Shown here in pieces: positions 45,513-55,319 of a DNA stretch of 64,000 nt. The notes under the pieces are model-generated. The model saw only the letters and a program-made list of their open reading frames with translations, ran no database searches and had not been told where the DNA came from. Position 1 is the first letter of the stretch. Each line of letters opens with the position of its first letter. Source of the stretch: a virus; the IMG/VR virus record IMGVR_UViG_3300036791_001355, positions 1 through 64,000 of that record. The stretch is one strand, 5' to 3'. Both the position numbers and the translations under genes were made by a program.

Positions 45513-47152
45513 CACACGGTCTCCGTCGTCGGGGCCGGCATCACACCGCGCGGCAGCGGCGCCAGTTCGCCGCCCCGCTCCAGCGGCGCCAGCGGGATGC
45601 CACGGGCCACCGGCGGCAGATCCGTCTCGCGCGCGACAGGTGCCAGCGGTACGCCACGCGGCATGTCTTCCAGTTCCACGCTGCGCTGGCACGGCGCCAG
45701 CCTGATGCCTTTGACGGTGATCTGGTCATAGGTCTCGGCCACGGCGAGCGCGGCGGTGCCGTCGATGCGAACGGCGGCGGTGAAGGTCTGGCCCTGGTAC
45801 CACGTCAGACTGCCCTGGCCGCCGATCAGGCTGCGCCCTGGCAGGGCCACGCCAGCGGGCAGGAGCACAGACCCCACCCCGGGCAGCGCCGCCCTGACGG
45901 CCATCCTGAGGGCTGCCAGCCGCAGGTCCACCAGCACGCCGCCATGGATGGCGACCGAGGCTTCCTGGCTCAGGGAGGCGAAGAGGTTGCCGTAGCCCCA
46001 CACCGGGATGGGCTGGGCCAGGAAGCGCGCCACCGGCCGCGCCACGAGGCTGCCCTGGCCAGGGATGGCGACGTACGCGGCGCTGCGGCACTGCGCGGTG
46101 ACCGCAAGCGTGCCCTGGCCGCTGATGAGCGAGACAGCGGCGAACAGCCGTGCCGGGGGGGCAACGGCAACGCTGCCGGTGCCGCCGATGACGGCACTGG
46201 CCGGGCGCTGCGGGATGACGACGACGGCGACGCTGCCGTTACCGCCGATAGCGACCCGGGCCGCTGCCAGCACGGTGGCGGCGACGGCGACATTGCCGGT
46301 GCCGGCAATAAGGCAGCGAGGACCGAGGAAAGCAGCAGCGGGAGCGCCGACGCTGCCCGCGCCCGCGATAGTGCAGACGGCAGCCAGTTGCCGGCTGGCG
46401 GTGACGCTGACGGTGGCCCGGCCGAGGGCGAGGTACCACGCCGTGCAGAACTGCGTGGTGGCGACGCTGAGGCTGCCGACGCCGTCGATCTCGGCGCTGA
46501 GAGACCGCAGCGGAGTGGCCGCCACCGTGACGCCGCCGACGCCGTCGATCTCGGCGCTGGCGGGCCTTTGTGGGATCGTATCGACGGCGATGCCGCCGAC
46601 CCCCCCGATGGCGCAAGCGGCAGGCCAGACGGTGCCCGTAAAAGCGGCGGCGAGGACGAAGCCTTCACCGGGCAGCCGGGCAGTGGCGCCCAGCAGGCCG
46701 GTGACAGGAGCGAGGCTGACGCTGGCGGCACCGCCGATGCTCGCCGCACCCGCCAGCCTGAGCGAGGCCTGGACCGAGACGCTGCCGCTGCCGGCGATGC
46801 TGATGTACGGGAGGGCGACGTAGGTGCTGCGAGTGGTGACGCTGCCGACACCGCTGATCTGCGCCGAGACCTGCAGCCCGGTGCCTTCGTGCACCGAGAC
46901 GGCGGCAACGCCGTCGATCTCGACGCTGGCACCGGCGATGACGTTGACGCTGAGACGAAGCTTCTCCCAGTCGCCGCCGACCGTGCCGCTGCCGTTATCC
47001 CAGACGAGGGTGGTGTTCCACAGGTAGCGCGGCGCGTTCCAGACCTCGCCCGCGCCATGGATGGCAGCGCTGGGGCCAGCGCTGAACTGCGGCTCGGCGA
47101 CGCTGACGCTGCCCCCGGTGTCGATGCGTACGCGGGCCAGGAACCACGCCAT
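45512..47152 (-). CDS. Large repeat-containing tail protein B
   Basis: 546 residues. A short beta domain (residues 1-75), then about 16 repeats of IxGxGSVxVxA (for example ISIAGSGSVSVQASL), and a Pro/Arg-rich tail with LPPVARGIPLAPLERG motifs. Shares repeats with protein A directly downstream. A dispersed element lies 14 bases before its ATG. Confidence 0.65.
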   Translation of the reverse strand: MAWFLARVRIDTGGSVSVAEPQFSAGPSAAIHGAGEVWNAPRYLWNTTLVWDNGSGTVGGDWEKLRLSVNVIAGASVEIDGVAAVSVHEGTGLQVSAQISGVGSVTTRSTYVALPYISIAGSGSVSVQASLRLAGAASIGGAASVSLAPVTGLLGATARLPGEGFVLAAAFTGTVWPAACAIGGVGGIAVDTIPQRPASAEIDGVGGVTVAATPLRSLSAEIDGVGSLSVATTQFCTAWYLALGRATVSVTASRQLAAVCTIAGAGSVGAPAAAFLGPRCLIAGTGNVAVAATVLAAARVAIGGNGSVAVVVIPQRPASAVIGGTGSVAVAPPARLFAAVSLISGQGTLAVTAQCRSAAYVAIPGQGSLVARPVARFLAQPIPVWGYGNLFASLSQEASVAIHGGVLVDLRLAALRMAVRAALPGVGSVLLPAGVALPGRSLIGGQGSLTWYQGQTFTAAVRIDGTAALAVAETYDQITVKGIRLAPCQRSVELEDMPRGVPLAPVARETDLPPVARGIPLAPLERGGELAPLPRGVMPAPTTETV

Positions 47153-47165
47153 GCCTCAGGCCTCC

Positions 47166-47188
47166 CGGGAGCGAGGTTTCGAGCGACC
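47166..47188. repeat. TCGCTC dispersed element between two tail genes
   Basis: A reverse copy of the family in the 55-base gap between the 47208 and 47152 genes. Confidence 0.6.
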
Positions 47189-47207
47189 CTCCCTGGGCGC
47201 GGTGGGG

Positions 47208-47534
47208 TTAGCTCCCTAGCTTGGCTTCCAGCGCCGCGATGCGCTGAATCAGCGGCTGCACCATGCCGTCGAGATAGGCTTTCGGCACCGCGTCGTAGGG
47301 CTCGACCGGTGCCGTGCGGGGCAGCTTCAGCGGCTCGATCTGGCTGGGGTCGGGCAGGGTGGGAGGCGGCGGCGGATCGGGCACGTTGCCCTCGGCCAAC
47401 CACGCCTCGTATTCGGCCCGGTCACGGTTAGCCGGATCGTTCGGGATGTGGGCCTGATCGGCGACGCGCAGGATGGTGTCCGAGACTTTCGTCGGGTCCA
47501 TGCCGTCGCGAATCTGCTGGTAGGGTTGGGCCAT
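47208..47534 (-). CDS. Small tail-fibre-associated protein
   Basis: 108 residues. HIPNDPANRDRAEYEAWLAE then a Pro run and a C-terminal coiled coil (MVQPLIQRIAALEAKLGS). Such short proteins follow fibre genes in many phages and may assist fibre assembly. The role is inferred. Confidence 0.55.
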   Translation of the reverse strand: MAQPYQQIRDGMDPTKVSDTILRVADQAHIPNDPANRDRAEYEAWLAEGNVPDPPPPPTLPDPSQIEPLKLPRTAPVEPYDAVPKAYLDGMVQPLIQRIAALEAKLGS

Positions 47535-47535
47535 G

Positions 47536-48597
47536 TCAGATGTCCGCCGAGGCTGTAATGGTAAAATTCATACAGTTGTATCCAGCGGCATTAGCATTGG
47601 CTATCACAGTCACGCCGCATCCAAGAGGCGTTAGGCTCACAAATGATGTTGGGCTACCTGTAGTGCCATAGTTGTTTAACATTACACACGTTGCACTAGC
47701 TCGCATAGGCACCGGAAAATAGATACTGGAATATAGTTGCCCGCCCGCGGCAGCCGCATATAAACCGTTTACTGCTACCTGCGTAGGGCAATAAAACCGT
47801 TGGCAGCGTTGAAGGTCTGTCATCCAGTCAATTTTCTCCAACGGAGTCATTACATTTCCGACCTCAAGCTGCATACCCCAGAGTTGCACTACGCCGCTCT
47901 GCACGCCGATATTGCCAGCACTAGGACCGTTAGTGGTGCCGCTAGAGAAAAATATCTGAATTATCGTGAAGTCAGTACCGAGATTAGTGCCTAGCGTCTT
48001 CCCAACTGTAGTCGGGATCGTCATTGTTACGCTGTAGCGAGCAGCGCTCGTGGTGATTGGCACGGCGGTGCCCGTGGGAGAAAACGAAACTGCGGTTGAC
48101 GGTGATCCTCCGGTGCCAAAAGACTGATAGCCATTGATGCCAAGCTTCAGGGCCGCGCCAGCCGACGCCAAGAAGCTCAGGGTCACGGTCTTGCCGCCAA
48201 GTCTGCGCACGTTCTCTATCGCGTGAACGATTTCATTGTATGCACCGGCTGCAGCATTGCCGGTGAAGGTATTCTGAAGAAGATATTGCACGGCGTCATC
48301 GCCAACTACCGAACGCCAGCCATCAGTAGCTTGGATCAGATTAACGCTGGCCGTATCCGACGAGACATTCAGCGCCCACCGATCCGCCGTATAAGTCGCG
48401 GTCGTGGTCCACGGCCCAGCCCCACGTTGCTGGATATTGAAATACGGGTTATGCAGGAGGTTCCGTCCCGCATTATTAACGAACTGCGCCGCCGGGCTGC
48501 CACTAACCCACTTCACCCCATCGTAGGTGTAGGTCAGCCCGTTGGAGCCGAGGACGGTCTGGCCGATGGTCAGCGGGGGATTGGGGAAATCGAACAT
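47536..48597 (-). CDS. Tail fibre paralog 1
   Basis: 353 residues. The N-terminal module (FDFPNPPLTIGQTVLGSNGL) and the C-terminal jelly-roll-like domain starting NAGRNLLHNPYFNIQQRG are shared with the two genes upstream. This C-terminal domain is common in phage receptor-binding fibres. It lacks the middle insert of copies 2 and 3. Less GC-rich than the flanking genes. Confidence 0.75.
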   Translation of the reverse strand: MFDFPNPPLTIGQTVLGSNGLTYTYDGVKWVSGSPAAQFVNNAGRNLLHNPYFNIQQRGAGPWTTTATYTADRWALNVSSDTASVNLIQATDGWRSVVGDDAVQYLLQNTFTGNAAAGAYNEIVHAIENVRRLGGKTVTLSFLASAGAALKLGINGYQSFGTGGSPSTAVSFSPTGTAVPITTSAARYSVTMTIPTTVGKTLGTNLGTDFTIIQIFFSSGTTNGPSAGNIGVQSGVVQLWGMQLEVGNVMTPLEKIDWMTDLQRCQRFYCPTQVAVNGLYAAAAGGQLYSSIYFPVPMRASATCVMLNNYGTTGSPTSFVSLTPLGCGVTVIANANAAGYNCMNFTITASADI

Positions 48598-48600
48598 GGG

Positions 48601-49866
48601 TCAGAGGTCCGCCGACGCTGTCCAGTTAAATACGCCATAACCACCACCTGTCGCTGTGACAGCAACCACGCAAGTAAACCCAGTAACGTCGTTATCAGCC
48701 ATCCTCGCCCCAGAACAATTCGAATAGGCTGGGGTGCCTATCACTGCCGTTGTTGGTGCTGCTCTCATCTGTACAGGAAGGCACCATGTGTTTCCTACCG
48801 TGCCTCCAGCCGAGCTGTTGCTGAAACAGACAACATACTTTCCTGTTTGGAAAAACCGTTGGCAGCGCTGAAGATCGAGCATCGGATCGATTTTCTCTAA
48901 CGGCGTCATTACGGTGCCGACCTCACACTGGGCACCCCACAAGCTGACGGTACCGGACTGCACCCCAATATTGCCTGCGTTGTTCGCGTAGGTACTCCCG
49001 GAGGATAGCCAGAACGCCACCTGCAAGTAGCTGTCATTGTTGGTGCCGTAGGTCATGCCAGCCGTGCTCGGGAGCGTGGCGGTCACGCTGTACCGCCGCC
49101 ATGTCGTTGTGAGTGCGACCGGTGTTCCGGTGGGCCGGATCATTGCAGAGGGCGATCCGCCAGTACCAAAGAGCAGCAAATTGCCAACGCCCACTGACAG
49201 CGGCGTCGCGCTGCACATTGCCCAGAAACTGGTAGTGATCGTTTTGCCAGACAGACGATGAAGATTCTCTATCTGTTGGATTATCTGATGGTAATCGCCT
49301 GCGGCACCAGTGCCGGTAAAGGTATCGACCACCTTATAGAGCGCTGCCTCATCGCCGATGGCGGCACGATCAGCATCGGTCATCGCGGTCAGGCTCATGC
49401 TGCCGCTACCGCCGCTCCACCCGATGCTCCAGCGATCAGCCGTAAATCCGGGCGTCGTGAAGGAAGTACCGCGCTGCTGAATATTAAAATATGGATTGTG
49501 CAGGGCATTCCTGCCGACGTTATAGCCGCTCTGCGCGCTGGTGACCCCGGTCACCCATTGCGCGTTCTGGCGCAGGTAGGCGTTGGCGTCCTGCGGTGCG
49601 TCGGCCAGCGTGCCCTGCGGGGTGGCGGGCACCCATTGCGAGCTGTTACCATCGTTGTAGTACAGCATCAGGGCCAGCCCGATGCTGTCCCACCAGAGCT
49701 GCCCGTTGGCCGGATTGGCGGGCGGGCTGTCGCCGACCGCCAGCGCGTTGCCGCCCGTCACCAGCCACTTGGTGCCGTCGTACAGCCAGGAGGTGGCGCC
49801 GTTCGGGCTGGTATAGGTCTGGCCAGTGGTGACCGGCGGGTCGGGGAAGTTGAGGGCGCCCGACAT
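48601..49866 (-). CDS. Tail fibre paralog 2
   Basis: 421 residues. The same N-terminal module (LNFPDPPVTTGQTYTSPNGA) plus a middle module (PPANPANGQLWWDSIGLALM) and the NPYFNIQQRG domain. Only three bases separate it from paralog 1. Divergence is highest in the C-terminal half, as expected for receptor binding. Confidence 0.75.
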   Translation of the reverse strand: MSGALNFPDPPVTTGQTYTSPNGATSWLYDGTKWLVTGGNALAVGDSPPANPANGQLWWDSIGLALMLYYNDGNSSQWVPATPQGTLADAPQDANAYLRQNAQWVTGVTSAQSGYNVGRNALHNPYFNIQQRGTSFTTPGFTADRWSIGWSGGSGSMSLTAMTDADRAAIGDEAALYKVVDTFTGTGAAGDYHQIIQQIENLHRLSGKTITTSFWAMCSATPLSVGVGNLLLFGTGGSPSAMIRPTGTPVALTTTWRRYSVTATLPSTAGMTYGTNNDSYLQVAFWLSSGSTYANNAGNIGVQSGTVSLWGAQCEVGTVMTPLEKIDPMLDLQRCQRFFQTGKYVVCFSNSSAGGTVGNTWCLPVQMRAAPTTAVIGTPAYSNCSGARMADNDVTGFTCVVAVTATGGGYGVFNWTASADL

Positions 49867-51143
49867 CAGAGATCGGCCGAGGCTGTATAGCCAGAGGTAA
49901 CTTGCCCCCCTCCAGTAGCGGTAAAGGTAAACCAGTAACCAATACCGTTGGCATCGAGAGCCGCTGTAGCGAGGGCCGAACCGTTGGTATAAGCGATGTT
50001 GTAAAGCCCCACAGTGGGTGCGGCTCGCATTGGAACGGGAAACAACATACGACTAGCGGGGCCTTGGCCGGCAACGTGATAGCCCGCTAAATAGATTGCA
50101 CCAACCTGATAAAAGCGTTGGCAGCGCTGAAGGTCAGTCATGGGGTCAATTTTCTCTAGCGGGGTCATTACGTTTCCGACCTCGATCTGGACTCCCCAGA
50201 GGTTGATGGCGCCGGATTGGACGCCGACGTTGCCGGCACGAGTAGCGAGAGCCGAACCGGCAGTTGGCCAAAAGTTAAAATTCGTATAGTCATTGGCATT
50301 CGTGCCAAGTGTCATACCCGCCGCACTCGGCAATGAAAGCGTCAATGAGTAGCGGGCAAATGCCGTTGTCATTGTCACCGCTTGCCCAGAACCAAGGACG
50401 CTGGAGGACGGCGAGCCGCCAGTGCCGAAACTCTGATCTAATGAGACACCTAATTTCAGTCCCGCTGATGATGCGATAGCCCAGAATGACACCGTGACCG
50501 TCTTGCCAGCCAGTCGCCTCACTCCTTCGATACGTTCAGAGAAGTAAGCATGATCACTGGCGCCGGACGTTCCAGTGAACTGGATACCGGCGACGTTGGT
50601 GCAACTCTCATCACCGATTTGCGAACGATTGGCGTCGGTTGCGACGTTCTGTGTCACAGACATTGACGCGCCCGTGCCATAGAAGCCCATCACCCAACGG
50701 TCCATGGTGTAAGCACCACTCACCGTCCAGTTTCCCGACCCGCGCTGAGCGACGTTGAAATATGGGTTCTGGATGACATTGCGACCAACGTTGTCCGCCA
50801 CTGCTGGGAGCGTCGCTACCTGGGTCCACGCTGCCGCGCGCCGGGCATAGGCATAGGCATCGTTGGGCGCGTCGGCCATGCCGCCGGTCAGCTGGTTGAC
50901 CGCCACCACCCACTGTTTCGAGGTGCCATCGTCGATGTAGACGAAAAGCTGGCCCGACACGGTATCCCACCACTCGTTTCCATTGCTCGGGTTGGCTGGA
51001 GGGGTGGCCCCGACGGTGATGCTGGCGCTGCCGCCGCTACCCCCGCCGGTGATCGGCATCCACTTGATGCCGTCGTACAGCCACGACGCGCCGCCGCCGG
51101 TAAAGACGGTGTTGACCGGCGGATTGGCGGGGAAGTCCAGCAT
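49866..51143 (-). CDS. Tail fibre paralog 3
   Basis: 425 residues. The same three modules (LDFPANPPVNTVFTGGGASW; PPANPSNGNEWWDTVSG; NPYFNVAQRGSGNWTVSGA). Overlaps paralog 2 by one base. Tandem duplication of fibre genes is likely. Confidence 0.75.
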   Translation of the reverse strand: MLDFPANPPVNTVFTGGGASWLYDGIKWMPITGGGSGGSASITVGATPPANPSNGNEWWDTVSGQLFVYIDDGTSKQWVVAVNQLTGGMADAPNDAYAYARRAAAWTQVATLPAVADNVGRNVIQNPYFNVAQRGSGNWTVSGAYTMDRWVMGFYGTGASMSVTQNVATDANRSQIGDESCTNVAGIQFTGTSGASDHAYFSERIEGVRRLAGKTVTVSFWAIASSAGLKLGVSLDQSFGTGGSPSSSVLGSGQAVTMTTAFARYSLTLSLPSAAGMTLGTNANDYTNFNFWPTAGSALATRAGNVGVQSGAINLWGVQIEVGNVMTPLEKIDPMTDLQRCQRFYQVGAIYLAGYHVAGQGPASRMLFPVPMRAAPTVGLYNIAYTNGSALATAALDANGIGYWFTFTATGGGQVTSGYTASADL

Positions 51144-52967
51144 TCACCGCGCTTCCAGCGCCGCTACCCGCGCCACCAGGGCCTCGTTCTGCGCCGCCAG
51201 CTGCTCGACCATGGCGCTGAGTTCCTGCACCGCGTTGACCATGGCGTAGTCGAGCCGCTCGGTTCTGATGTGGCGCATGTCATCGACTTCCTCGCCATCG
51301 ACATAGCCCGGGTGGCGATAGATCAGCTCCGGCCAGAACTCCTCGGCATCCTGGGCAACGATCCCCGCATGCACAGTGGTGGTATCGCGGGGCTGCCTGG
51401 GCGGGGCAGGGTCCAACTGCGGATCGCGCTTGGGATTGTCGTCGTTGCCCTTCCATGTGAAGTCCATCACCTTGAGGCGCTTGATCTCATCGAGTCCGCG
51501 CTGGTGCGGACCGATGACGTTCTTGATCCGCGCGTCGCTGGTATTGGCAACGATGTAGCAGTAGTTGCCGCCGTCGATGTAGAGGTAGGTGGCGTGGTTG
51601 CCGTCGATGGACGCCATGAACCAATGGCCGGTGGCCGAGAAATAAACGCCGTTGCCGTTGTTGGACTGACAGCCGCCATTGCAGACGCACTGCCCGTCTA
51701 CCTGGGCGGTGCCTGTCGTATGCATGTAGGTGCAGGTGACTGCGGCGCGTGGCCAAATGTTGCCGGCAGTATCAATGTAGAAATTAGTCGTGCCGTTCTC
51801 GACGAAAGTCCAATTGCCGTTGCTGGAGTCGCGATTGAGACGATAGGCCCAGTTATTCGGCGAGATGCCGCAATTGCTGCCGGTGCAGTAAAACACGTCG
51901 CCCGTGCTGCAGGCGGCGTTGGAATGCATGGAACCATTGACCTGCAAATTCCCGTAAGAAGCCAGATAGTTCGCGTACATCCCCTGCGCCACCAGCGCAT
52001 TGCCAGAGCTGTCGATGTGCATCCGTTCCGCACCGGCACTGTTGTCCCACACCGTCCAGTTGCCATTATTGAAACAGCCGGTCAGCCAAGAGCGGACGTT
52101 CGTGCAAGTAAAGTCAACACAGGCATGGTTGGCTTGCGGCGAGGTGAGGTAAAGGTAACCCGCTGAATTAACGGAGAGTGTGTTATTGACGGTCAGAGTG
52201 CCGTCCGCCTGCATATTGCCAGTGCTGTGGACATAGCCCCCGGTCAGGGTGCTGCTGGCGGTAACGTTGGTCGTGCTCAGCGTGCCCGTCGCCGACAGGC
52301 TCATCACCGACGTCCACGTCACCTGCGCACCGGCCGCGCCAGCGGGGGCGTTCAGCCAAGCGAAGCTGCCATCGGGCTGGGATTGCGTGGCCGAGGCCGC
52401 GCTGGTGCCGAGATATCTGAACAGTCCGGTGGTGTTGGAGATATACGCCCCCGAGACCAGTCGCGCGTTCAGCCCGGATGGCGCCACCGCGCCCGCGCCT
52501 GCCGTCATCAGCGTGCCGGGCAGGGCGTCGGCGGGAATGGCGGTGCCGCCCAGCCCCAGGCTGCCGGGGCCGTTCAGCGTGCCGCCGCTGATCGGCAGCA
52601 CCTGCCACCAGCCATTCTGGTAGCGGCCATAGGTATGGCTGTCGACCGGCGCATCGGCGATGCCGCTGCTATTGGAGGCGGCCACCCACTGACTCGTATT
52701 TGGATCGGTATAGTAAATGAAAAGCTGGCCCGAGACGCTGTCCCACCACAGTTTCCCCGCTGTCGGGGAGGCGGGCGCGGTGTCGGAGATGGTCACCGAC
52801 ATGACGTAGGACTGGAGATAGCGCAGCGGCACGGCATCGAGCGGCTGCACCGGGTCTTGGTAGAGGGTGAAGCCGCCCTGCATGATGCCGCCCGCCAGCA
52901 GCAGACGGGCGTTCAGGGCCGCGTTGACCTCGTTGGCATCGGCGGGCTGACCGGGCGAGATCGGCAT
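51144..52967 (-). CDS. Tail spike with C-terminal S74 chaperone, copy 1
   Basis: 607 residues. N-terminal anchor (ISPGQPADANEVNAALNARL), a WWDSVSGQLFIYYTD module, a beta-helical middle, and a peptidase S74 intramolecular chaperone from about 475: TSDARIKNVIGPHQRG with Ser477 and Lys482, and HAGIVAQDAEEFWPEL. S74 domains fold spike trimers and cleave themselves off. A coiled coil ends the protein. The base after its stop begins paralog 3. Confidence 0.85.
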   Translation of the reverse strand: MPISPGQPADANEVNAALNARLLLAGGIMQGGFTLYQDPVQPLDAVPLRYLQSYVMSVTISDTAPASPTAGKLWWDSVSGQLFIYYTDPNTSQWVAASNSSGIADAPVDSHTYGRYQNGWWQVLPISGGTLNGPGSLGLGGTAIPADALPGTLMTAGAGAVAPSGLNARLVSGAYISNTTGLFRYLGTSAASATQSQPDGSFAWLNAPAGAAGAQVTWTSVMSLSATGTLSTTNVTASSTLTGGYVHSTGNMQADGTLTVNNTLSVNSAGYLYLTSPQANHACVDFTCTNVRSWLTGCFNNGNWTVWDNSAGAERMHIDSSGNALVAQGMYANYLASYGNLQVNGSMHSNAACSTGDVFYCTGSNCGISPNNWAYRLNRDSSNGNWTFVENGTTNFYIDTAGNIWPRAAVTCTYMHTTGTAQVDGQCVCNGGCQSNNGNGVYFSATGHWFMASIDGNHATYLYIDGGNYCYIVANTSDARIKNVIGPHQRGLDEIKRLKVMDFTWKGNDDNPKRDPQLDPAPPRQPRDTTTVHAGIVAQDAEEFWPELIYRHPGYVDGEEVDDMRHIRTERLDYAMVNAVQELSAMVEQLAAQNEALVARVAALEAR

Positions 52968-52968
52968 G

Positions 52969-54156
52969 TCAGCGCGCCTCCAACGCCGCCACGCGGGCGG
53001 TCAGTTCCTGCACCGCGTTGATCAGCGCGAAATTCAGCTGCTCCAGGCGCAGATAGCGCAGATCGTCGACCGCGTTGCCGTCGATATGGCCCTGACGGCG
53101 GGCCACCAGTTCGGGCCAGAACTCCTCGACGTCCTGCGCCATGATGCCAGGGTGCACCGTGGTGGTGTCGCGGGGCGGCAGGTCCGGGGCAGGCGATACT
53201 TTCTCTGCCGCGCTGGGATCGTCGTCGTTGCCCTTCCACGTGTAGTCCATCACCCGCAGACGGTTGATGTCGGCCAGCCCGCGCTGATGCGGCCCGACCA
53301 CGTTCTTAATCCTGGCGTCGCTGGTGTTGGCGGTGATGTAGCACCAGTTCCGGCCATCGACGTAAAGATAGGTGGTGCCGTTGCCGTCCACCGAGGCCAT
53401 GAACCAATGACCGACGGCGGAGAAATAGACGCCCTGGCTGCCGTTGGACTGACAGCCGCCATTGGCAATTAGCTGGCCGTCGATCTGCCCGTTGCCGGTC
53501 GAATGCACGTAGCCGCCCTGCACCGTGCCGCCGCAGGTCAGGTTGCTATTGGCATTCACCGTGCCGTTGACCTGGGCGCCGCCGTCGATCTGCAAGCTGC
53601 CGGTGGAGTGAATCCAGCCGCCGACCAGGGAGTTGGGCGTGGAGATATTGCCCTGGCACCAGAGATTGCCGCTGCCATCGAGCGTGGCATACCAGTTGCC
53701 ATTCATCGACCAGATGCGCATGCCGTCGCTCTCGCGCCAGCAATCGTACCAGTTGGCGGCCCAGTTCAGCAGCCGCAGGTTGCCTGAGCGACCGAGGTAG
53801 AAATCACTGACCTGATTATAGGCGGCGTTGACGTTGTTGTCGCATAACGTGCTGCCGCCGATGTGGTGATGGTTGCCGCCCGCGCCGCCGATGGTGAAGC
53901 GGTAAGAGCCGGCGGTCTCATCAGCGATGGCAAGGGTGCCGGTGTTGTCGCAGCCCGCCGACCACGTGCGCGCGCCCGCCACGGTGTAGCGGATGCGCGA
54001 GTAGAAGCCACTCGGCACGTTGACATTGATGGGATCGCTGCCGGGGGCATTCATCGCCACCGGCCCGGTGAGTATGCCGCCCGCCAGCGCGAGGCGTGCG
54101 TTGATCGCGTTGTTGACATCCGCCGCGAGCGCGGGCTGGCCGGTGACGATTGCCAT
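52969..54156 (-). CDS. Tail spike with C-terminal S74 chaperone, copy 2
   Basis: 395 residues. Anchor (VTGQPALAADVNNAINARLA), a beta-rich middle and an S74 domain with Ser279 and Lys284 (TSDARIKNVVGPHQRG). The last 130 residues closely match copy 1; the middle differs. Confidence 0.85.
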   Translation of the reverse strand: MAIVTGQPALAADVNNAINARLALAGGILTGPVAMNAPGSDPINVNVPSGFYSRIRYTVAGARTWSAGCDNTGTLAIADETAGSYRFTIGGAGGNHHHIGGSTLCDNNVNAAYNQVSDFYLGRSGNLRLLNWAANWYDCWRESDGMRIWSMNGNWYATLDGSGNLWCQGNISTPNSLVGGWIHSTGSLQIDGGAQVNGTVNANSNLTCGGTVQGGYVHSTGNGQIDGQLIANGGCQSNGSQGVYFSAVGHWFMASVDGNGTTYLYVDGRNWCYITANTSDARIKNVVGPHQRGLADINRLRVMDYTWKGNDDDPSAAEKVSPAPDLPPRDTTTVHPGIMAQDVEEFWPELVARRQGHIDGNAVDDLRYLRLEQLNFALINAVQELTARVAALEAR

Positions 54157-54165
54157 GACCGGTCC

Positions 54166-54561
54166 CTATGCCAACGTAATGACTAGCGATCCCACGGCGA
54201 TGACGAGGCTGTCACCCGAAGCCAGCGTGCGCGCCGTCGCCAAGGTGCCGTAGTAGAGCATGTTGCCCGCTGCCGCCGCCGTGGTGTCCCACACCTGAAT
54301 GCCGGTGATGGCCGCCGATGACAGCGCCGGACCGAAGGTCATGGCCGACGAGTTCGAGGCGCTGCCCGCAGGCGAGGAGGCGCCGGGGAACGGACAGGTG
54401 GCGCGGCTCAGCCCCGAGCCGGTGCCGATCTCCGATCCGGAGACGGAACTGGGCGCCCCCAGCGCCAACCCCACCGACCAGTTGGCCGGCCGCGTCGGGA
54501 TCGCCCCGCCGAGGCTCCAGTCCAGCATAGCCTTTTGCATGTACGCAGCGATCCCGGCCAT
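54166..54561 (-). CDS. Small tail protein
   Basis: 131 residues from the ATG at 54561, which overlaps the methyltransferase stop (TGATG). MAGIAAYMQKAMLDWSLGG then WSVGLALGAP is the pattern of small phage tail-fibre proteins. Beta-rich, without catalytic motif. It precedes spike copy 2. Confidence 0.65.
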   Translation of the reverse strand: MAGIAAYMQKAMLDWSLGGAIPTRPANWSVGLALGAPSSVSGSEIGTGSGLSRATCPFPGASSPAGSASNSSAMTFGPALSSAAITGIQVWDTTAAAAGNMLYYGTLATARTLASGDSLVIAVGSLVITLA

Positions 54562-55319
54562 CACTCTGTCTCCTTGATATCCTCGCGTATCGGGTCGGCT
54601 TCATGTACCGCGAGATAGCTCATGAAGCAGGGAAGCAGGACGTAGCCGCGCTCTTCCAGCCACGCGCGCAGCGCCGCGTCGTCGCTCTTGATCTTCTCGA
54701 TCAGCATCACGGGATGGAAGGTGCGTAGCAGCGCATTGGCGCCCTGCAGCACCGCCAGTTCCATGCCCTCGACATCGAGCTTGATGAAATCCACCCGCAG
54801 GATCGGCACTTCATCCAGCGGGATCGACGGCACCGGCATGGTGCGGCTGATGTCCTGGCCGATGTTCTCGCCAGGACGGTCCTCGCCCAACTCGACGCTG
54901 CCATAGCTGCCCGGTTGGTCATAGTCGGGCTGCGGCACATCGACCCAGCCGACACGGTCGCTGAGCACGTTCAGACGCGCGCTGGCGTTGGTCAGGTTGT
55001 TGAGGCAGATGTTGCCCGCCAGGGCATAGAACAGCCGCTCCTGGGCTTCTATGGCCAGCACACGGCCCCATCCCTGCATCACCCGTGCCATGGCCAGCGT
55101 GTGGGTGCCGATATTGGCCCCGGCATCGACCGCCATGACGCCGTCGCCCCGGTATTTGCGCCGCAGCCGCAGCAGTTCGCAGCACAGCGACACCTCGGCG
55201 GGATCGAAGCTGCCGGTGTCCAATAGCTGGCCGCCAACGCCTTGCCAGCCGGGACCGTAATCGAGCCGGGGCACCAGCATGCTGCCGTGCTCGGTGGCGG
55301 CCAGCACAAAGGCGATCAC
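54561..55319 (-). CDS. FkbM family methyltransferase
   Basis: 252 residues from the GTG at 55319, which overlaps the glycosyltransferase stop; an upstream start at 55361 is possible. The SAM-binding motif VDAGANIGTHTLAMARV and the late FIKLDVEGMELAVLQGA are typical of FkbM methyltransferases, which O-methylate sugars. Next to a glycosyltransferase, it could methylate a glycan on the tail or on the host surface. Confidence 0.88.
   Translation of the reverse strand: MIAFVLAATEHGSMLVPRLDYGPGWQGVGGQLLDTGSFDPAEVSLCCELLRLRRKYRGDGVMAVDAGANIGTHTLAMARVMQGWGRVLAIEAQERLFYALAGNICLNNLTNASARLNVLSDRVGWVDVPQPDYDQPGSYGSVELGEDRPGENIGQDISRTMPVPSIPLDEVPILRVDFIKLDVEGMELAVLQGANALLRTFHPVMLIEKIKSDDAALRAWLEERGYVLLPCFMSYLAVHEADPIREDIKETE

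Noticed and set aside
45944-47431. Open frames on both other strands across the GxGSV repeat genes
   Set aside because: Repetitive GC-rich coding sequence keeps several frames open; only the minus frame with structured repeats and a proper start is convincing.
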